A stretch of 64,000 bases of DNA from Xiheimicrobium sp052034585 (GTDB lineage Bacteria; Myxococcota; Myxococcia; Myxococcales; Myxococcaceae), in assembly GCA_052034585.1 (NCBI GenBank), contig JBPOIJ010000111.1, positions 42,062 through 106,061 of the forward strand. The letters are read 5' to 3'. The position numbers and the translations under genes are program-made. A model generated the notes under the pieces. The model did not search any database, was not told where the DNA came from, and was given only the letters and a program-made list of their open reading frames with translations. This document shows, one piece after another, positions 1-8,654 of the stretch. Each line of letters opens with the position of its first letter. Positions within the stretch are counted from its first letter, which is position 1.

Positions 1-1472
1 TCAAGGGCGATCAGGTGATCGCGAACGACGTCGATCTCTCCCAGGGGGCACGCGCGCTCGTCGTCTCTGGCCCCAACGCCGGCGGAAAGACAGTGACGCT
101 CACTGGCATCGGGCTGTGTGCGCTGATGGTTCGGGCCGGGTTGCCGATTCCCTGCGATCCCGGCTCGTCGATTCCGCTCTTCAATCAGGTGCACTCGGCG
201 ATCGGCGACCTGCAGGACCTGGAGCAGGGCCTCTCGACCTTCTCGGCGCACGTCACGGTGCTCAAGAGCGTCGTCTCGACCGCCAAGAAGGGCGCGCTGG
301 TGTTGATCGACGAGATCGCCGCCGACACCGACCCGCGGGAAGGCGCCGCGATCGCCACCGCGGTGCTGGAGGATCTGCTCGAGAAGGGCGCGCTGGTGCT
401 CGTCACCACGCACCTCGAGGAGCTGAAGGCCCTCGCCCACCTCGACCCGCGCTTCGTGAACGGCCGCGTGGGCTTCGACGCCAAGCGCATGGCTCCGACC
501 TATCGGCTGCAGCTCGGCGCCGCTGGTGCCTCGTCCGCGATCGACATCGCGCGACGGGTCGGGCTGCCCGAGACGATCTGTCAGCGCGCGACCCACCTCG
601 CCGAGAACGCGGGCGGTGCCCTGTCGAAGGCGCTCAAGGCCGCGGAAGACGAGCGCCGCAAGATGCTCGATCAGCGCGACCAGGCCGAGCGCGACGCGAA
701 GGAAGCGCGAGCGATGAAGGAGACCGCCGAGGCGCAGCTGGCCGAGGTTCAGAAGAAGAAGAAGGAAGAGGAGCTCAAGTTCCGCGAGTCCTTGCGCGCC
801 GAGCTCGAGTACGCCCGCGCCCAGATTCGCACCCTCGTCGAGAAGCTCGAGGCCGACCGGAGCGACAAGGCCCTGAAGGCCGCGAAGGACGCCGCCTCCG
901 AGATCAGCAATCGGATCAACGAGCAGACGGTCGCCGAGCGGACGGTTCGCAGCGAGCTGAAGACCGGCCCGGACACGTTTGGCCCGCTCGAGATCAAGGT
1001 CGGCGCGAAGGCCCGGCATCGTTCGCTCGACGCCGAGGTGGAGATCGTCGACGTCGCCCAGGACGCAGTCGTCGTCACCATGGGCGCGCTGCGCATGCGA
1101 GTGCCCGTCTCGGAGCTGCTGCCTCCGCGGAAGTCGGCCGTCGCGCCGAGCAAGTTCCCCTCCCCCGCCGCCCGGAAGGACGATCAGCTCAAGCGCGCCG
1201 AGGCGACCTCGGCCAAGCCGCTCACCCTCGCGAGCCCGACCTTGGATCTCCGTGGCCAGCGTGCCGAAGACGCGATGCGGGAGGTCGAGCGCTTCCTCGA
1301 TCGGGCCTCGCGCGACGGTGAAGGCGCGGCCATCTTGCTCCACGGGCACGGCACCGGCGCCCTCAAGACGATGATTCGCGACTACTTGCGCACCTCTCCG
1401 TACGCGAAGACCTTCCGGCCAGGAGACGGTGCGGAAGGCGGTGACGGCGTGACGGTCGTGGAGCTCGCGTAG
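1..1472 (+). CDS. mutS2: Endonuclease MutS2, 5' end outside the window
   Basis: This is the C-terminal part (about 489 residues) of a MutS2 ATPase. MutS2 proteins bind branched DNA and suppress recombination; newer work on Bacillus homologues also links them to rescue of collided ribosomes. Visible are the Walker A motif GPNAGGKT near base 75, the Walker B stretch VLIDEIAADTDP and the H-loop TTHLEELK. A long charged coiled-coil region follows at about 630-930. A C-terminal Smr nuclease domain begins at LDLRGQRAEDA and contains LLHGHGTGALK. The frame is open to base 1, so the real start lies upstream. The stop sits 3 bases before the next gene, suggesting one transcript. Confidence 0.93.
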   Translation, partial: KGDQVIANDVDLSQGARALVVSGPNAGGKTVTLTGIGLCALMVRAGLPIPCDPGSSIPLFNQVHSAIGDLQDLEQGLSTFSAHVTVLKSVVSTAKKGALVLIDEIAADTDPREGAAIATAVLEDLLEKGALVLVTTHLEELKALAHLDPRFVNGRVGFDAKRMAPTYRLQLGAAGASSAIDIARRVGLPETICQRATHLAENAGGALSKALKAAEDERRKMLDQRDQAERDAKEARAMKETAEAQLAEVQKKKKEEELKFRESLRAELEYARAQIRTLVEKLEADRSDKALKAAKDAASEISNRINEQTVAERTVRSELKTGPDTFGPLEIKVGAKARHRSLDAEVEIVDVAQDAVVVTMGALRMRVPVSELLPPRKSAVAPSKFPSPAARKDDQLKRAEATSAKPLTLASPTLDLRGQRAEDAMREVERFLDRASRDGEGAAILLHGHGTGALKTMIRDYLRTSPYAKTFRPGDGAEGGDGVTVVELA

Positions 1473-1475
1473 TCG

Positions 1476-2414
1476 ATGAAGCTCGGAGCGCTCGATCTCA
1501 CCTCGCCCTTCTTGCTCGCGCCGCTGGAGTCGGTGAGCGACTGCGCGTTCAGGCGGCTGTGCTGGTCGCTCGGCGCTGGCTTCACCTGGACGGAGATGGT
1601 CCGCGCGCGCGGGCTGGTGCGAAACAACAAGGCGACGATCGAGCTGATCGACACCTTCGACCCCGACGTTCCGACCGGCGTTCAACTCATGGTGGTGAAC
1701 GAGAAGGAGCTCGAGGGCGCGCTCCAGAAGCTCGAGTCGCTGCCGGTGAAGAACGTCCGCGCGATCGATCTGAACTTCGGGTGTCCGTCGCCGGAGGTGA
1801 TCAAGATCGGCGCGGGGCCGGCGCTGCTCAAGCGGAAGAACAAGCTGCGAGCGCTCTTCGAGATCCTGCGGACGTGGAAGCAGGCGACCACCCTGCCGAT
1901 CGGCGCGATCACCGCGAAGATTCGCCTCGGCCTCAACCGGCAGGAACTCGACGACAAGGTGTACCTGCCGATCGTCGAGCTTGCGGACGAGTTCCTCGAT
2001 GGCCTGATCGTGCACGCGCGGCATGCCCGCGAGGCGTCGACGAGCCCGGCGCGATGGAGCGCGATCGCCGAGATCAAGCAGCGCGCGAAGGGGCCGATCA
2101 TCGGCAACGGCGACGCTTTCACCGCCGACGCCGCGAAACGAATGATGGAGGAGACTGGCTGTGACGGCGTGCTGATCGCGCGCGGGGCAATTCGGTCTCC
2201 CTGGATCTTCCGTGAGGCGACCGGACGCGGCGCTGGCCAGCCAACGGTCGAAGAACTCGACGCCGCCGAGAACGCGTGGACCGCTCGCGCGACCGAACTT
2301 CACAGCAAGCCCAAGTACTTCGAGTGGCATCGCGAGGGCTTTCGCCGCATGCGTGATCGGCTCGCTGGACGCGCGGAGTCGACGACGCTCCCCCCGAACG
2401 ACAACCTGGGCTGA
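1476..2414 (+). CDS. tRNA-dihydrouridine synthase
   Basis: 312 residues. FMN enzyme that reduces uridine to dihydrouridine in tRNA. The family motif DLNFGCPSPEVIKIGAGPA is present and includes the catalytic Cys that protonates the uracil ring. The start region LLAPLESVSD matches the usual MAPM.gvTd strand. Later FMN-phosphate contacts are recognisable at IIGNGDAFT and GVLIARGA. The sequence does not tell which tRNA position (DusA, B or C) is modified. ATG lies 3 bases after the mutS2 stop, so it is probably co-transcribed. Confidence 0.9.
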   Translation: MKLGALDLTSPFLLAPLESVSDCAFRRLCWSLGAGFTWTEMVRARGLVRNNKATIELIDTFDPDVPTGVQLMVVNEKELEGALQKLESLPVKNVRAIDLNFGCPSPEVIKIGAGPALLKRKNKLRALFEILRTWKQATTLPIGAITAKIRLGLNRQELDDKVYLPIVELADEFLDGLIVHARHAREASTSPARWSAIAEIKQRAKGPIIGNGDAFTADAAKRMMEETGCDGVLIARGAIRSPWIFREATGRGAGQPTVEELDAAENAWTARATELHSKPKYFEWHREGFRRMRDRLAGRAESTTLPPNDNLG

Positions 2415-2459
2415 CGCGAGGCTCGACCGGGCTGCGCTGGGGCCTCATGCTGCGGGCGA

Positions 2460-3431
2460 GTGCGTTCACTTGGCACCAACGGCAGCAGCGAGCTCTTCGT
2501 CGCCCCACCTCAGCGAAACGTCCCGTTCCCGCTCGTGCGCGAGGTGGCGCTCCCCTTCGTGGTGAACGCGCCCGAGGAGACCCGAGTCGAGGTCGATCGG
2601 CGCCTCGAGGAGTACCCGCGTGGACGGCCCTGGCTGCGCATCGTCTCGATCGATCGGAGCGACGACCGGCTCCAGGTCACCCTCGAGCGGTTCATCGGGA
2701 TCTCCGCGGCGCACCTCATCGCTGAGCTGACGAAGCGGAAGAGGCTCCTGCCGTTGGCGACCTGGGCCACCCTCTTCGACGAGGTGCTCGGGGCGATCGA
2801 CTCGTTTCCGCGGCGGAACGGAATGTTCTCCCCCTTCTCCTTCGGCTGGTCGATCACCGGTGAGCTGACGTTCAGCCTCAGCGAGGTGAACTCGGTGCTG
2901 GCCGATGCGTATCCCCACATCGGCCGCCACCGGACCCGCTACGCGTCCTTCTCGCCGGAGGCAGTCCGCGGACGGCCAATCACCAGCGCATCGACGGTCT
3001 TCGTCGCTGCCGCGGTCGGCTCACACCTGCTCTCCGGCCGCGCTCCATTTCGAAAGTCGACCGATATCGCGACCCTCGATGCCCTTCGCACCGGCGCCTT
3101 CGACCCGATCGATCACCCCGAGTACGGCCCTGCGCTCGACGCGTTCTTCCGACGGTGTCTGGCTCGGGAGCCAGCCGATCGCTTCCCAGATGTCGCCGCG
3201 ACGCGAACTGCGCTGAGGCAGGCCGTCCCCTTCGAGGCTCGGAGCGACGCCTTTGGCCAGGTCCTCCTCGCTGGCGAGGGGCACTTTCGGGAGATCCTCG
3301 AGCAGTTGAAAGCCGAACCCGAGCTGCTCCCCGAGGCATGGCAGGGCCTCTACGCGGCTGGAACCACCGCACGCGACGGTCTGGCTGTCTGGGAGGATCG
3401 GTTCCTCGAGTTCACCGGCGCCGTCCGTTGA
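2460..3431 (+). CDS. Ser/Thr kinase-fold protein, probable pseudokinase
   Basis: 323 residues, GTG start. The second half has the shape of a Hanks-type kinase C-lobe. YASFSPEAVRG stands where the APE motif and activation-segment end fall. HLLSGRAPF matches the usual llxGxxPF helix, and CLAREPADRFPD matches the conserved RF motif near the domain end. The catalytic parts are missing: no VAIK lysine is seen, RRNGMFSPFSFG replaces the HRD loop, and no DFG occurs. It is therefore likely inactive and may act as a binding or scaffold protein. It lies 45 bases after dus. Assignment rests on fold-like motifs only. Confidence 0.65.
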   Translation: MRSLGTNGSSELFVAPPQRNVPFPLVREVALPFVVNAPEETRVEVDRRLEEYPRGRPWLRIVSIDRSDDRLQVTLERFIGISAAHLIAELTKRKRLLPLATWATLFDEVLGAIDSFPRRNGMFSPFSFGWSITGELTFSLSEVNSVLADAYPHIGRHRTRYASFSPEAVRGRPITSASTVFVAAAVGSHLLSGRAPFRKSTDIATLDALRTGAFDPIDHPEYGPALDAFFRRCLAREPADRFPDVAATRTALRQAVPFEARSDAFGQVLLAGEGHFREILEQLKAEPELLPEAWQGLYAAGTTARDGLAVWEDRFLEFTGAVR

Positions 3432-3473
3432 AGGACCGACGTCACGATCCGGCCCCATCGACTGGAGCCTTCT

Positions 3474-6227
3474 TCATCGCCGTTTCCGGTCGTCTCGGCG
3501 TCCACCCGAGCCGCCCTGCCGTCCACCGCCACCGCTCTGCTTGCCGCCGCGCTCCCGCCAGAGCCGATCGAGCACGTCACGGGGATCGAACGACTTCGGC
3601 CGATCCTGCTCGTTCCGGGTCTCCTTCGGCTCCGAGCGCTCCCAGGCCTGCTTCGGCGGCCCCTCGCGGCGCTTGGGCTCTTCTCGCTTCTTCCCCTTGC
3701 CTTGCCAGTCTCGCGTTTCACGTGCGGGTTCGGCTCGGCCGCCCCACTTTCCCCCCTTCGCCTCACGATCGAACGGCCGAGACTTTCGATTCGCCGCGTC
3801 TCGCTCGAAGGGCTTCTTCTCGTGCCCCTTCTTCCGATCGTCGAAGCGCCCGCCCTTCTTCCCCTTCTTGGCAGGACGCGCCTCGTACGGCGTGAGCTCC
3901 TCGTCCTCGTCGGCGAAGCCCTCGACGACGAAGTCCATCTGCTTCTTGGTGAGGTTCACCGCCGTGAGCGTCACCGTGCAGCGCTGGCCAACCTTCACCT
4001 CGCGCCCGTTGCCGTAGCTGATCCGGTAGGTCGCTTGATCGAACTCGAAGTCTGGGTAGACCGTCTCGCCCTTCACCAGGCCTTCGACGTACAGATCGTT
4101 CAGCTCGACGAAGAAGCCGTGCTCGGCGAGCGACGACACGGTGGCGGCGAACGACTCCCCGACCTTCCCCTTCATCAACAAGCAGCTGTAGAGCGCGTTC
4201 ACTTCCCGCTCGACGAGCATCGCGGCGCGTTCCCGTTCGCTGGAGTGCTGCGCCATCGACTCGAGCTCTTCCAGCTCTCCGTCCGACAGCTCGTGCTTCA
4301 GCTTCCACCAGTGCTTGAGCAGCCGGTGCACGAGGAGATCGGGGTACCGCCGAATCGGCGAGGTGAAGTGGAGGTAGTCGCGAGCGCCGAGGCCGTAGTG
4401 GCCGCTCGTCTCGGACGAGTAGACCGCCTGCATCATCGAGCGCAGCGCAAGCTGATGGAGCGCCTTCTGTTCCGGGTGCCCTTCCAGCTCCTTCAAGATC
4501 TGGTTGAGCTGCTTGGAGTTCACCTTCCCGCTCGACGGAACCGAGATGCCGTAGGCGCCGAGGAGGGTGAGGAACGAGCCCAGCTTGTCGGCGTCGGGCT
4601 CTCCGTGGAACCGGTTGACGGTGGTGCGCTCGGCCTTCCGGAACTCGCGCGCGACGGCCTCGTTGGCGGCGAGCATGCACTCTTCGACGAGGCGATGGCT
4701 CTCCCACCGTTCACGACGAACGAGCCGAACTGGGAGCCCCTGCTCGTCGAGCTCCGGGCGCGTCTCGGGGAGATCGAAGTCGACCGCGCCGCGATTGACC
4801 CGCATGCGGTTGAGCACCTTCATCAGCCGGTGCGCTTCCTCGAGCATCGGCTTCAAGAACGTGCGGTGCGGCACGGTCTCGCCGTTCAGCACCTGGTGCA
4901 CCTCGGTGTACGTGCAGCGGGCGTGGCTGCGCATCACCGCCGCGTAGACCTCGGTCGTCTGGGTGATGCCGTGGTGATCGATCACCATGTCGGCCACCAT
5001 GCAGAGCCGATCTTCGTCGGGCTTGAGCGAGCAGAGGCCGTTGGAGAGCCGCTCCGGCAACATCGGGAGCACGCGCCCAGGGAGATAGACGGAGGTGGCC
5101 CGATGGAGGCCCTCTGCGTTCAGCGCGCTCCCGGGCGTCACGTAGTGAGAGACGTCGGCGATCGCGACGACGAGCCGCCAGCCGAGGTCGTTGGTCTCGA
5201 CGAAGATCGCGTCGTCGAAGTCGCGCGCGTCCTCTCCGTCGATGGTGACCAGCTGCATCGTGCGCAGATCGCGCCGGCCGTGGAGATCGCGCTCGCTCAG
5301 CTCGAGCGGAAACGCGTCGGCCTCGTCCATCACCTCGTCGGGGAACTCGTCGTGGAAGCCGCGCGAGAAGGCGATCGAGAGCACCTCGACGGAGTGATCC
5401 GACTCCGAGCCGAGCGAGCCGGAGACTTCACCGACCAGCCGGTGCTCGTGGCCGTGGAGGAGCTTCTCCCCCACTCCCAGCCGCACCTTCACCGCGTCGC
5501 CCGACCGCGCGAGCTGGGTCTTGGGCACGTCGATGAGCCCGAGCTCGGCTTCTCTCGGCTCGACCCACGCCCGCCCACGCTGCTCCCAATAGGTGCCGAC
5601 GACGTGCTGCCGGGTGCGCCGCTTCACCTCGACGATGCGCCCGAGCGTTCGACCGCCGCGCTGGGGGATCACCTCGACGACGACCCGATCGTGATCGAGC
5701 GCCTTGCGGGCCTGATCGGGCGGAATGAAGACGTCCTCCGACTTGCCGGTGAGGGCGCGGACGAAGGCGAACCCGTCGGGGTGGTGGTTGATGATGCCTT
5801 CCATCAACACCTGCTTCGGCTGCTGCGGTTGGTGGGCGGGCTTCGTCTTGTGCTCGGGGAGCGCGCGCTGGGGCTCCTTCGCGGGCGGGCGGCGCTTGCC
5901 GAGTCCGAACGGGAGCGCTTCAGGCCCAGGCCCGCCCTTCTTTCGACCGCCGCTCTTGAGGCCCTCGACGACGCCAGTCCGCGCGCGCACGCCGGCCGGC
6001 TTGCCTTCCCACGCGGGGCCCGACTTTCGCGCGTGTTCCTTGCCGGGGAGGCCGAACCGCTTGCCGTCGCGCTCGAGCGCGCCACGCTTCACCAGATCCC
6101 TCAGCGCCCGCTTCAAGGCGGTCTGCTCTCCGGGATGCACTCCACCAGCGCGCATCAATTCCTTGATGCCCACCAGGCGCCCGGCGCTCTGCACCAGGGC
6201 CAACACCTGCTCTTCATCGATTGCCAA
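3474..6227 (-). CDS. rnr: Ribonuclease R (RNB-family 3'-5' exoribonuclease)
   Basis: About 917 residues. Degrades structured RNA from the 3' end and takes part in rRNA and mRNA quality control. Order: N-terminal winged helix; basic linker; OB/cold-shock domain around DGFAFVRALTGKSEDVFIPP; RNB catalytic domain with the acidic cluster DARDFDDAIFVE and the stretch FTSPIRRYPDLLVHR; S1 domain (GESFAATVSSLAEHGFFVEL). A tail of about 120 residues rich in Lys, Arg and Gly ends the protein. A TTG at 6227 is preferred because GGAG lies 6 bases before it; another TTG at 6239 is in frame. The long basic tail probably aids RNA binding (family-based inference). Confidence 0.92.
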   Translation of the reverse strand: MAIDEEQVLALVQSAGRLVGIKELMRAGGVHPGEQTALKRALRDLVKRGALERDGKRFGLPGKEHARKSGPAWEGKPAGVRARTGVVEGLKSGGRKKGGPGPEALPFGLGKRRPPAKEPQRALPEHKTKPAHQPQQPKQVLMEGIINHHPDGFAFVRALTGKSEDVFIPPDQARKALDHDRVVVEVIPQRGGRTLGRIVEVKRRTRQHVVGTYWEQRGRAWVEPREAELGLIDVPKTQLARSGDAVKVRLGVGEKLLHGHEHRLVGEVSGSLGSESDHSVEVLSIAFSRGFHDEFPDEVMDEADAFPLELSERDLHGRRDLRTMQLVTIDGEDARDFDDAIFVETNDLGWRLVVAIADVSHYVTPGSALNAEGLHRATSVYLPGRVLPMLPERLSNGLCSLKPDEDRLCMVADMVIDHHGITQTTEVYAAVMRSHARCTYTEVHQVLNGETVPHRTFLKPMLEEAHRLMKVLNRMRVNRGAVDFDLPETRPELDEQGLPVRLVRRERWESHRLVEECMLAANEAVAREFRKAERTTVNRFHGEPDADKLGSFLTLLGAYGISVPSSGKVNSKQLNQILKELEGHPEQKALHQLALRSMMQAVYSSETSGHYGLGARDYLHFTSPIRRYPDLLVHRLLKHWWKLKHELSDGELEELESMAQHSSERERAAMLVEREVNALYSCLLMKGKVGESFAATVSSLAEHGFFVELNDLYVEGLVKGETVYPDFEFDQATYRISYGNGREVKVGQRCTVTLTAVNLTKKQMDFVVEGFADEDEELTPYEARPAKKGKKGGRFDDRKKGHEKKPFERDAANRKSRPFDREAKGGKWGGRAEPARETRDWQGKGKKREEPKRREGPPKQAWERSEPKETRNEQDRPKSFDPRDVLDRLWRERGGKQSGGGGRQGGSGGRRDDRKRR

Positions 6228-6303
6228 ACGAAACTCCAAAACGAACGAGGCCAGCGCCTGCGACGCTGTCGAGCGCCGCTGCCGCTGGCCCCAAAGTGTG
6301 AAT

Positions 6304-6326
6304 GGAGGAACGAACGTCGTCCCTCC
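6304..6326. other. Stem-loop between the outer-membrane gene and rnr
   Basis: GGAGG-A-ACG, loop AACGT, CGT-C-CCTCC forms an 8-bp stem with one A.C mismatch. It sits 78 bases upstream of the rnr start. No T-run follows on either strand, so it may be an mRNA leader structure and not an intrinsic terminator. Confidence 0.3.
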
Positions 6327-6416
6327 GGGTTGTCACGCGCGCCGGCGAGTCAGTGCCGTGGTGCGCGAATGCGAGGATAACCGGCCGACGCGGCCGCCGC
6401 CGCTCCCTGACTGGGT

Positions 6417-7091
6417 TCAGAAGTACCAGGCGGCTCCCACTGCGGGGGTGAAGGTCGTCAGGGTGAAAGCGCCACTGTTGAACGAGAGCGCGAACCCCAG
6501 CCCGATGCGGCCGGAGAGGGAGAAGCTGGGGCTGAAGAAGTACTCCGCTCCACCGCCGACCTGTCCGAAGAGGCCCATGCCGTTTCCGATGTTGTTGGCG
6601 ATGGGGGCGCCGATGCCGACCTGCAGGTTGATGAGCGGCCGGAGCGCGTCGGCCGCGGTGCGGAAGTGGTAGTCCATGCCGAGGGTCGCGCCAAAGCCGA
6701 TCCCCACTCCGCCGGTGATCGACATGCCGAAGCCCAGGTCGAAGAGGAGCGTGAACTGCTCGGTCGCCCAGTACGAGAGGCCGATCGTGCCGGTGGGGAG
6801 CGCGAGGTTCCCCGCGCCGCTGGACACCGGAACGCCCTGACCGCCGAAGGTGGCGCGAATGCCGAAGGCGCCCTTCTCCGCCGAGCCACCCGACGCAACC
6901 GGGGCCGCCTTGGGCTTCTCAACCGGCTTGTCGCCTTCCTTCGGCTGGGTGGCGTAGGGGTTGTCGTTGGGCTGGGGGTTCTGCGTCTTGTTGTCCGGGG
7001 TCACCGGAGTGATCTCGGTGCCGATCTCCTGTGCCTGCACCGACGCGCCCGCCAACACGACCAACATTCCCACCACGGACAATCGCTTCAC
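6417..7091 (-). CDS. Outer-membrane beta-barrel protein candidate
   Basis: 224 residues. The start is a GTG with GGAGG six bases upstream (7098-7102). A signal peptide follows (VVGMLVVLAGASVQA, cleavage before QE). Next comes a low-complexity stretch rich in Pro, Asn, Lys and Thr, to about residue 85. The rest is made of alternating Gly/aromatic strands, such as GTIGLSYWATEQFTLLFD, and it ends in Trp-Tyr-Phe. A terminal aromatic residue is typical of proteins assembled by the BAM complex. It resembles small eight-stranded porin-like barrels; no function can be assigned. It follows the 7179-8486 gene by 87 bases on the same strand. Confidence 0.75.
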   Translation of the reverse strand: MKRLSVVGMLVVLAGASVQAQEIGTEITPVTPDNKTQNPQPNDNPYATQPKEGDKPVEKPKAAPVASGGSAEKGAFGIRATFGGQGVPVSSGAGNLALPTGTIGLSYWATEQFTLLFDLGFGMSITGGVGIGFGATLGMDYHFRTAADALRPLINLQVGIGAPIANNIGNGMGLFGQVGGGAEYFFSPSFSLSGRIGLGFALSFNSGAFTLTTFTPAVGAAWYF

Positions 7092-7178
7092 GGCGTTCCT
7101 CCAAAGCAACGCAGCCGTCGTCGGCCGCATGGTTTCGACTCGGTGGCATCACCCCGGACTCCGAGGCGATGCGCAGAA

Positions 7179-8486
7179 TTACGGCAACACGACCTCGAGC
7201 GGCTTCACGTCGACGGTGACGCGGAACTGCTTCGAGACCTGCATCGGGTTGTGGGTCTTCGCGAGGAAGAAGTCGACGTCCATCACGCCGGGGTTGCGGG
7301 GCGTGAAGAAGAACTCGCGAACGGGGCCGTTGGGCTCCAGGTTCACCTCGCGCAACGACATGCGCTTGGCGGTGGCTGGCTCGATGCTCCACACGTAGCC
7401 CTGCTTCTCGGGCAGGCGCACGGTGAGCCCGTGGTTCACCTTGACGGTGGCATTCTTGGGCGCGCTCGAGGCGCCCTCGACGCCGGTGACCTCGAGGACG
7501 CTGCGATCGACGGGCGGGTGCTCGGGCGCACGAGGCTCGCAGACCTCGGCCTGAATGGTGCCGCCCCAGCCGGTGGTCTTCTCGATGACGCCGGTGGCCA
7601 CCATGATCTCGCCGACGAACTTCTTGAGGCCCTTCTGCGCCTTGCCCTGGATGGTGAAGGCGACCTGCTGGCGGGTGCCGTGGTTGGTGACGACGAGGTA
7701 GAACTCCTCGCCGCTCATCTCGAGCCGGCCGCGGAGCGTCGCGTACCCTCGCTGGCCGACCGACATGCCGGGTTGGCTGATGGTCTCGACTTCTCCCGGG
7801 GAGAAGAGCCGCAGCTTGGCCTCTTCGGGCACCGGCTCCGGTGCTGGCGCGTCGCTCTCGACCTTCTTGGCGGAGTACTTCCGCACGTCGACCGCGCCGC
7901 CATAGTTGTGGTGCTTCTTGATCAGGCCCGAGACCGAGACGCGGTGATCGACGTAGGCCGGGAGCACTTCCTGATCGGGCCCTTGGAGGAGGAACCAGAG
8001 CTCGCGCTTGTCGCGGCCGATCACCTCCAGGTACGGGAAGCCCTGGTAGACGATCATTCGGCCCTTGAGCGAACCCTCGCCAAAGACGCCGCGGGCGCCG
8101 ACGGTGAGGACCTGCTCCATCTCACGCTTGGTGAGGGGCTCGAGCTCGCTGGGGAGCTTGGTCGCTCGCGGCATCGGCTTGTCCGGCATCGGACCCGCCC
8201 AGCCATCGGCACGACGGGTCGGGGCGCTGAGCGAGGGGGCGGGAATGGGGGCGCTGGGCTTCGGGCCAGCCTTCCCCTTCTTGCCCTCAGCCTTCGCGAC
8301 TTCGGGCGCTTTCGCGGCCTTGGGGGCTTCGGCCGGAGCCTTCGCCTTCGCGGCCGGGGGGGCCTTCGCGGGTTTGCTCACCTTGCTCTTCGCGATCGTC
8401 GCTGGCTTCGCCGCCTTCTTGGCCGGCTTTGCAGGTTTTTTCGCGGGCTTCGGCTTGCGGGCAGCGGACGCCTTCTTTTTTGCCAA
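7179..8486 (-). CDS. Hypothetical protein with H1-like basic tail and possible chagasin-like domain
   Basis: 435 residues. TTG start chosen because GGAGG (8495-8499) lies 8 bases upstream and the downstream sequence at once becomes Lys/Ala/Pro repeats. The first 80 or so residues (KPAKKPAKPAKKAAKP and similar) look like a histone H1 tail. The middle is a beta-rich region I do not recognise. The last 100 residues include LTVRLPEKQGYVWSIE and FFFTPRNPGVMDVDFFLAK, which resemble the two loops of chagasin-type (I42) cysteine-protease inhibitors. That resemblance is tentative. No signal peptide is present with this start, so the protein is probably cytoplasmic or DNA-bound. Confidence 0.7.
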   Translation of the reverse strand: MAKKKASAARKPKPAKKPAKPAKKAAKPATIAKSKVSKPAKAPPAAKAKAPAEAPKAAKAPEVAKAEGKKGKAGPKPSAPIPAPSLSAPTRRADGWAGPMPDKPMPRATKLPSELEPLTKREMEQVLTVGARGVFGEGSLKGRMIVYQGFPYLEVIGRDKRELWFLLQGPDQEVLPAYVDHRVSVSGLIKKHHNYGGAVDVRKYSAKKVESDAPAPEPVPEEAKLRLFSPGEVETISQPGMSVGQRGYATLRGRLEMSGEEFYLVVTNHGTRQQVAFTIQGKAQKGLKKFVGEIMVATGVIEKTTGWGGTIQAEVCEPRAPEHPPVDRSVLEVTGVEGASSAPKNATVKVNHGLTVRLPEKQGYVWSIEPATAKRMSLREVNLEPNGPVREFFFTPRNPGVMDVDFFLAKTHNPMQVSKQFRVTVDVKPLEVVLP

Positions 8487-8502
8487 CGCTGGTTCCTCCG
8501 AG

Positions 8503-8518
8503 CGCTCCTCTGGGAGCG
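8503..8518 (-). other. 5' leader stem-loop of the 8486 transcript
   Basis: CGCTCC, loop of four, GGAGCG form a perfect 6-bp hairpin. It lies between the proposed promoter (8527-8556) and the GGAGG ribosome binding site (8495-8499), so it would sit at the extreme 5' end of the mRNA. Such structures can protect messages from decay; that role is inferred. Confidence 0.35.
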
Positions 8519-8526
8519 GCGAGGGT

Positions 8527-8556
8527 GCACTACCGCACACCTTTCCGGACTGTCAA
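8527..8556 (-). promoter_or_regulatory. Sigma-70-type promoter for the 8486 gene
   Basis: On the minus strand a perfect TTGACA (8551-8556) is followed after 18 bases by TAGTGC (8527-8532), which is a moderate -10. Transcription would begin near 8520, about 34 bases before the TTG start. Confidence 0.5.
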
Positions 8557-8654
8557 CCCAAACCCTCCAATTTCTTTCGGTTTTTCAATTCTGACGAGGT
8601 TCCAAGGGGTTGCCCGTTCCGTCCGAGCCTCCAAGTGGGTATTCGGCTGGCCTC

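Noticed and set aside
3702..6380. Long open frame on the plus strand opposite rnr
   Set aside because: It mirrors the rnr codons in a GC-rich genome. Its product is a low-complexity Leu/Arg/Val-rich chain without any motif, while the minus strand has all RNase R motifs.
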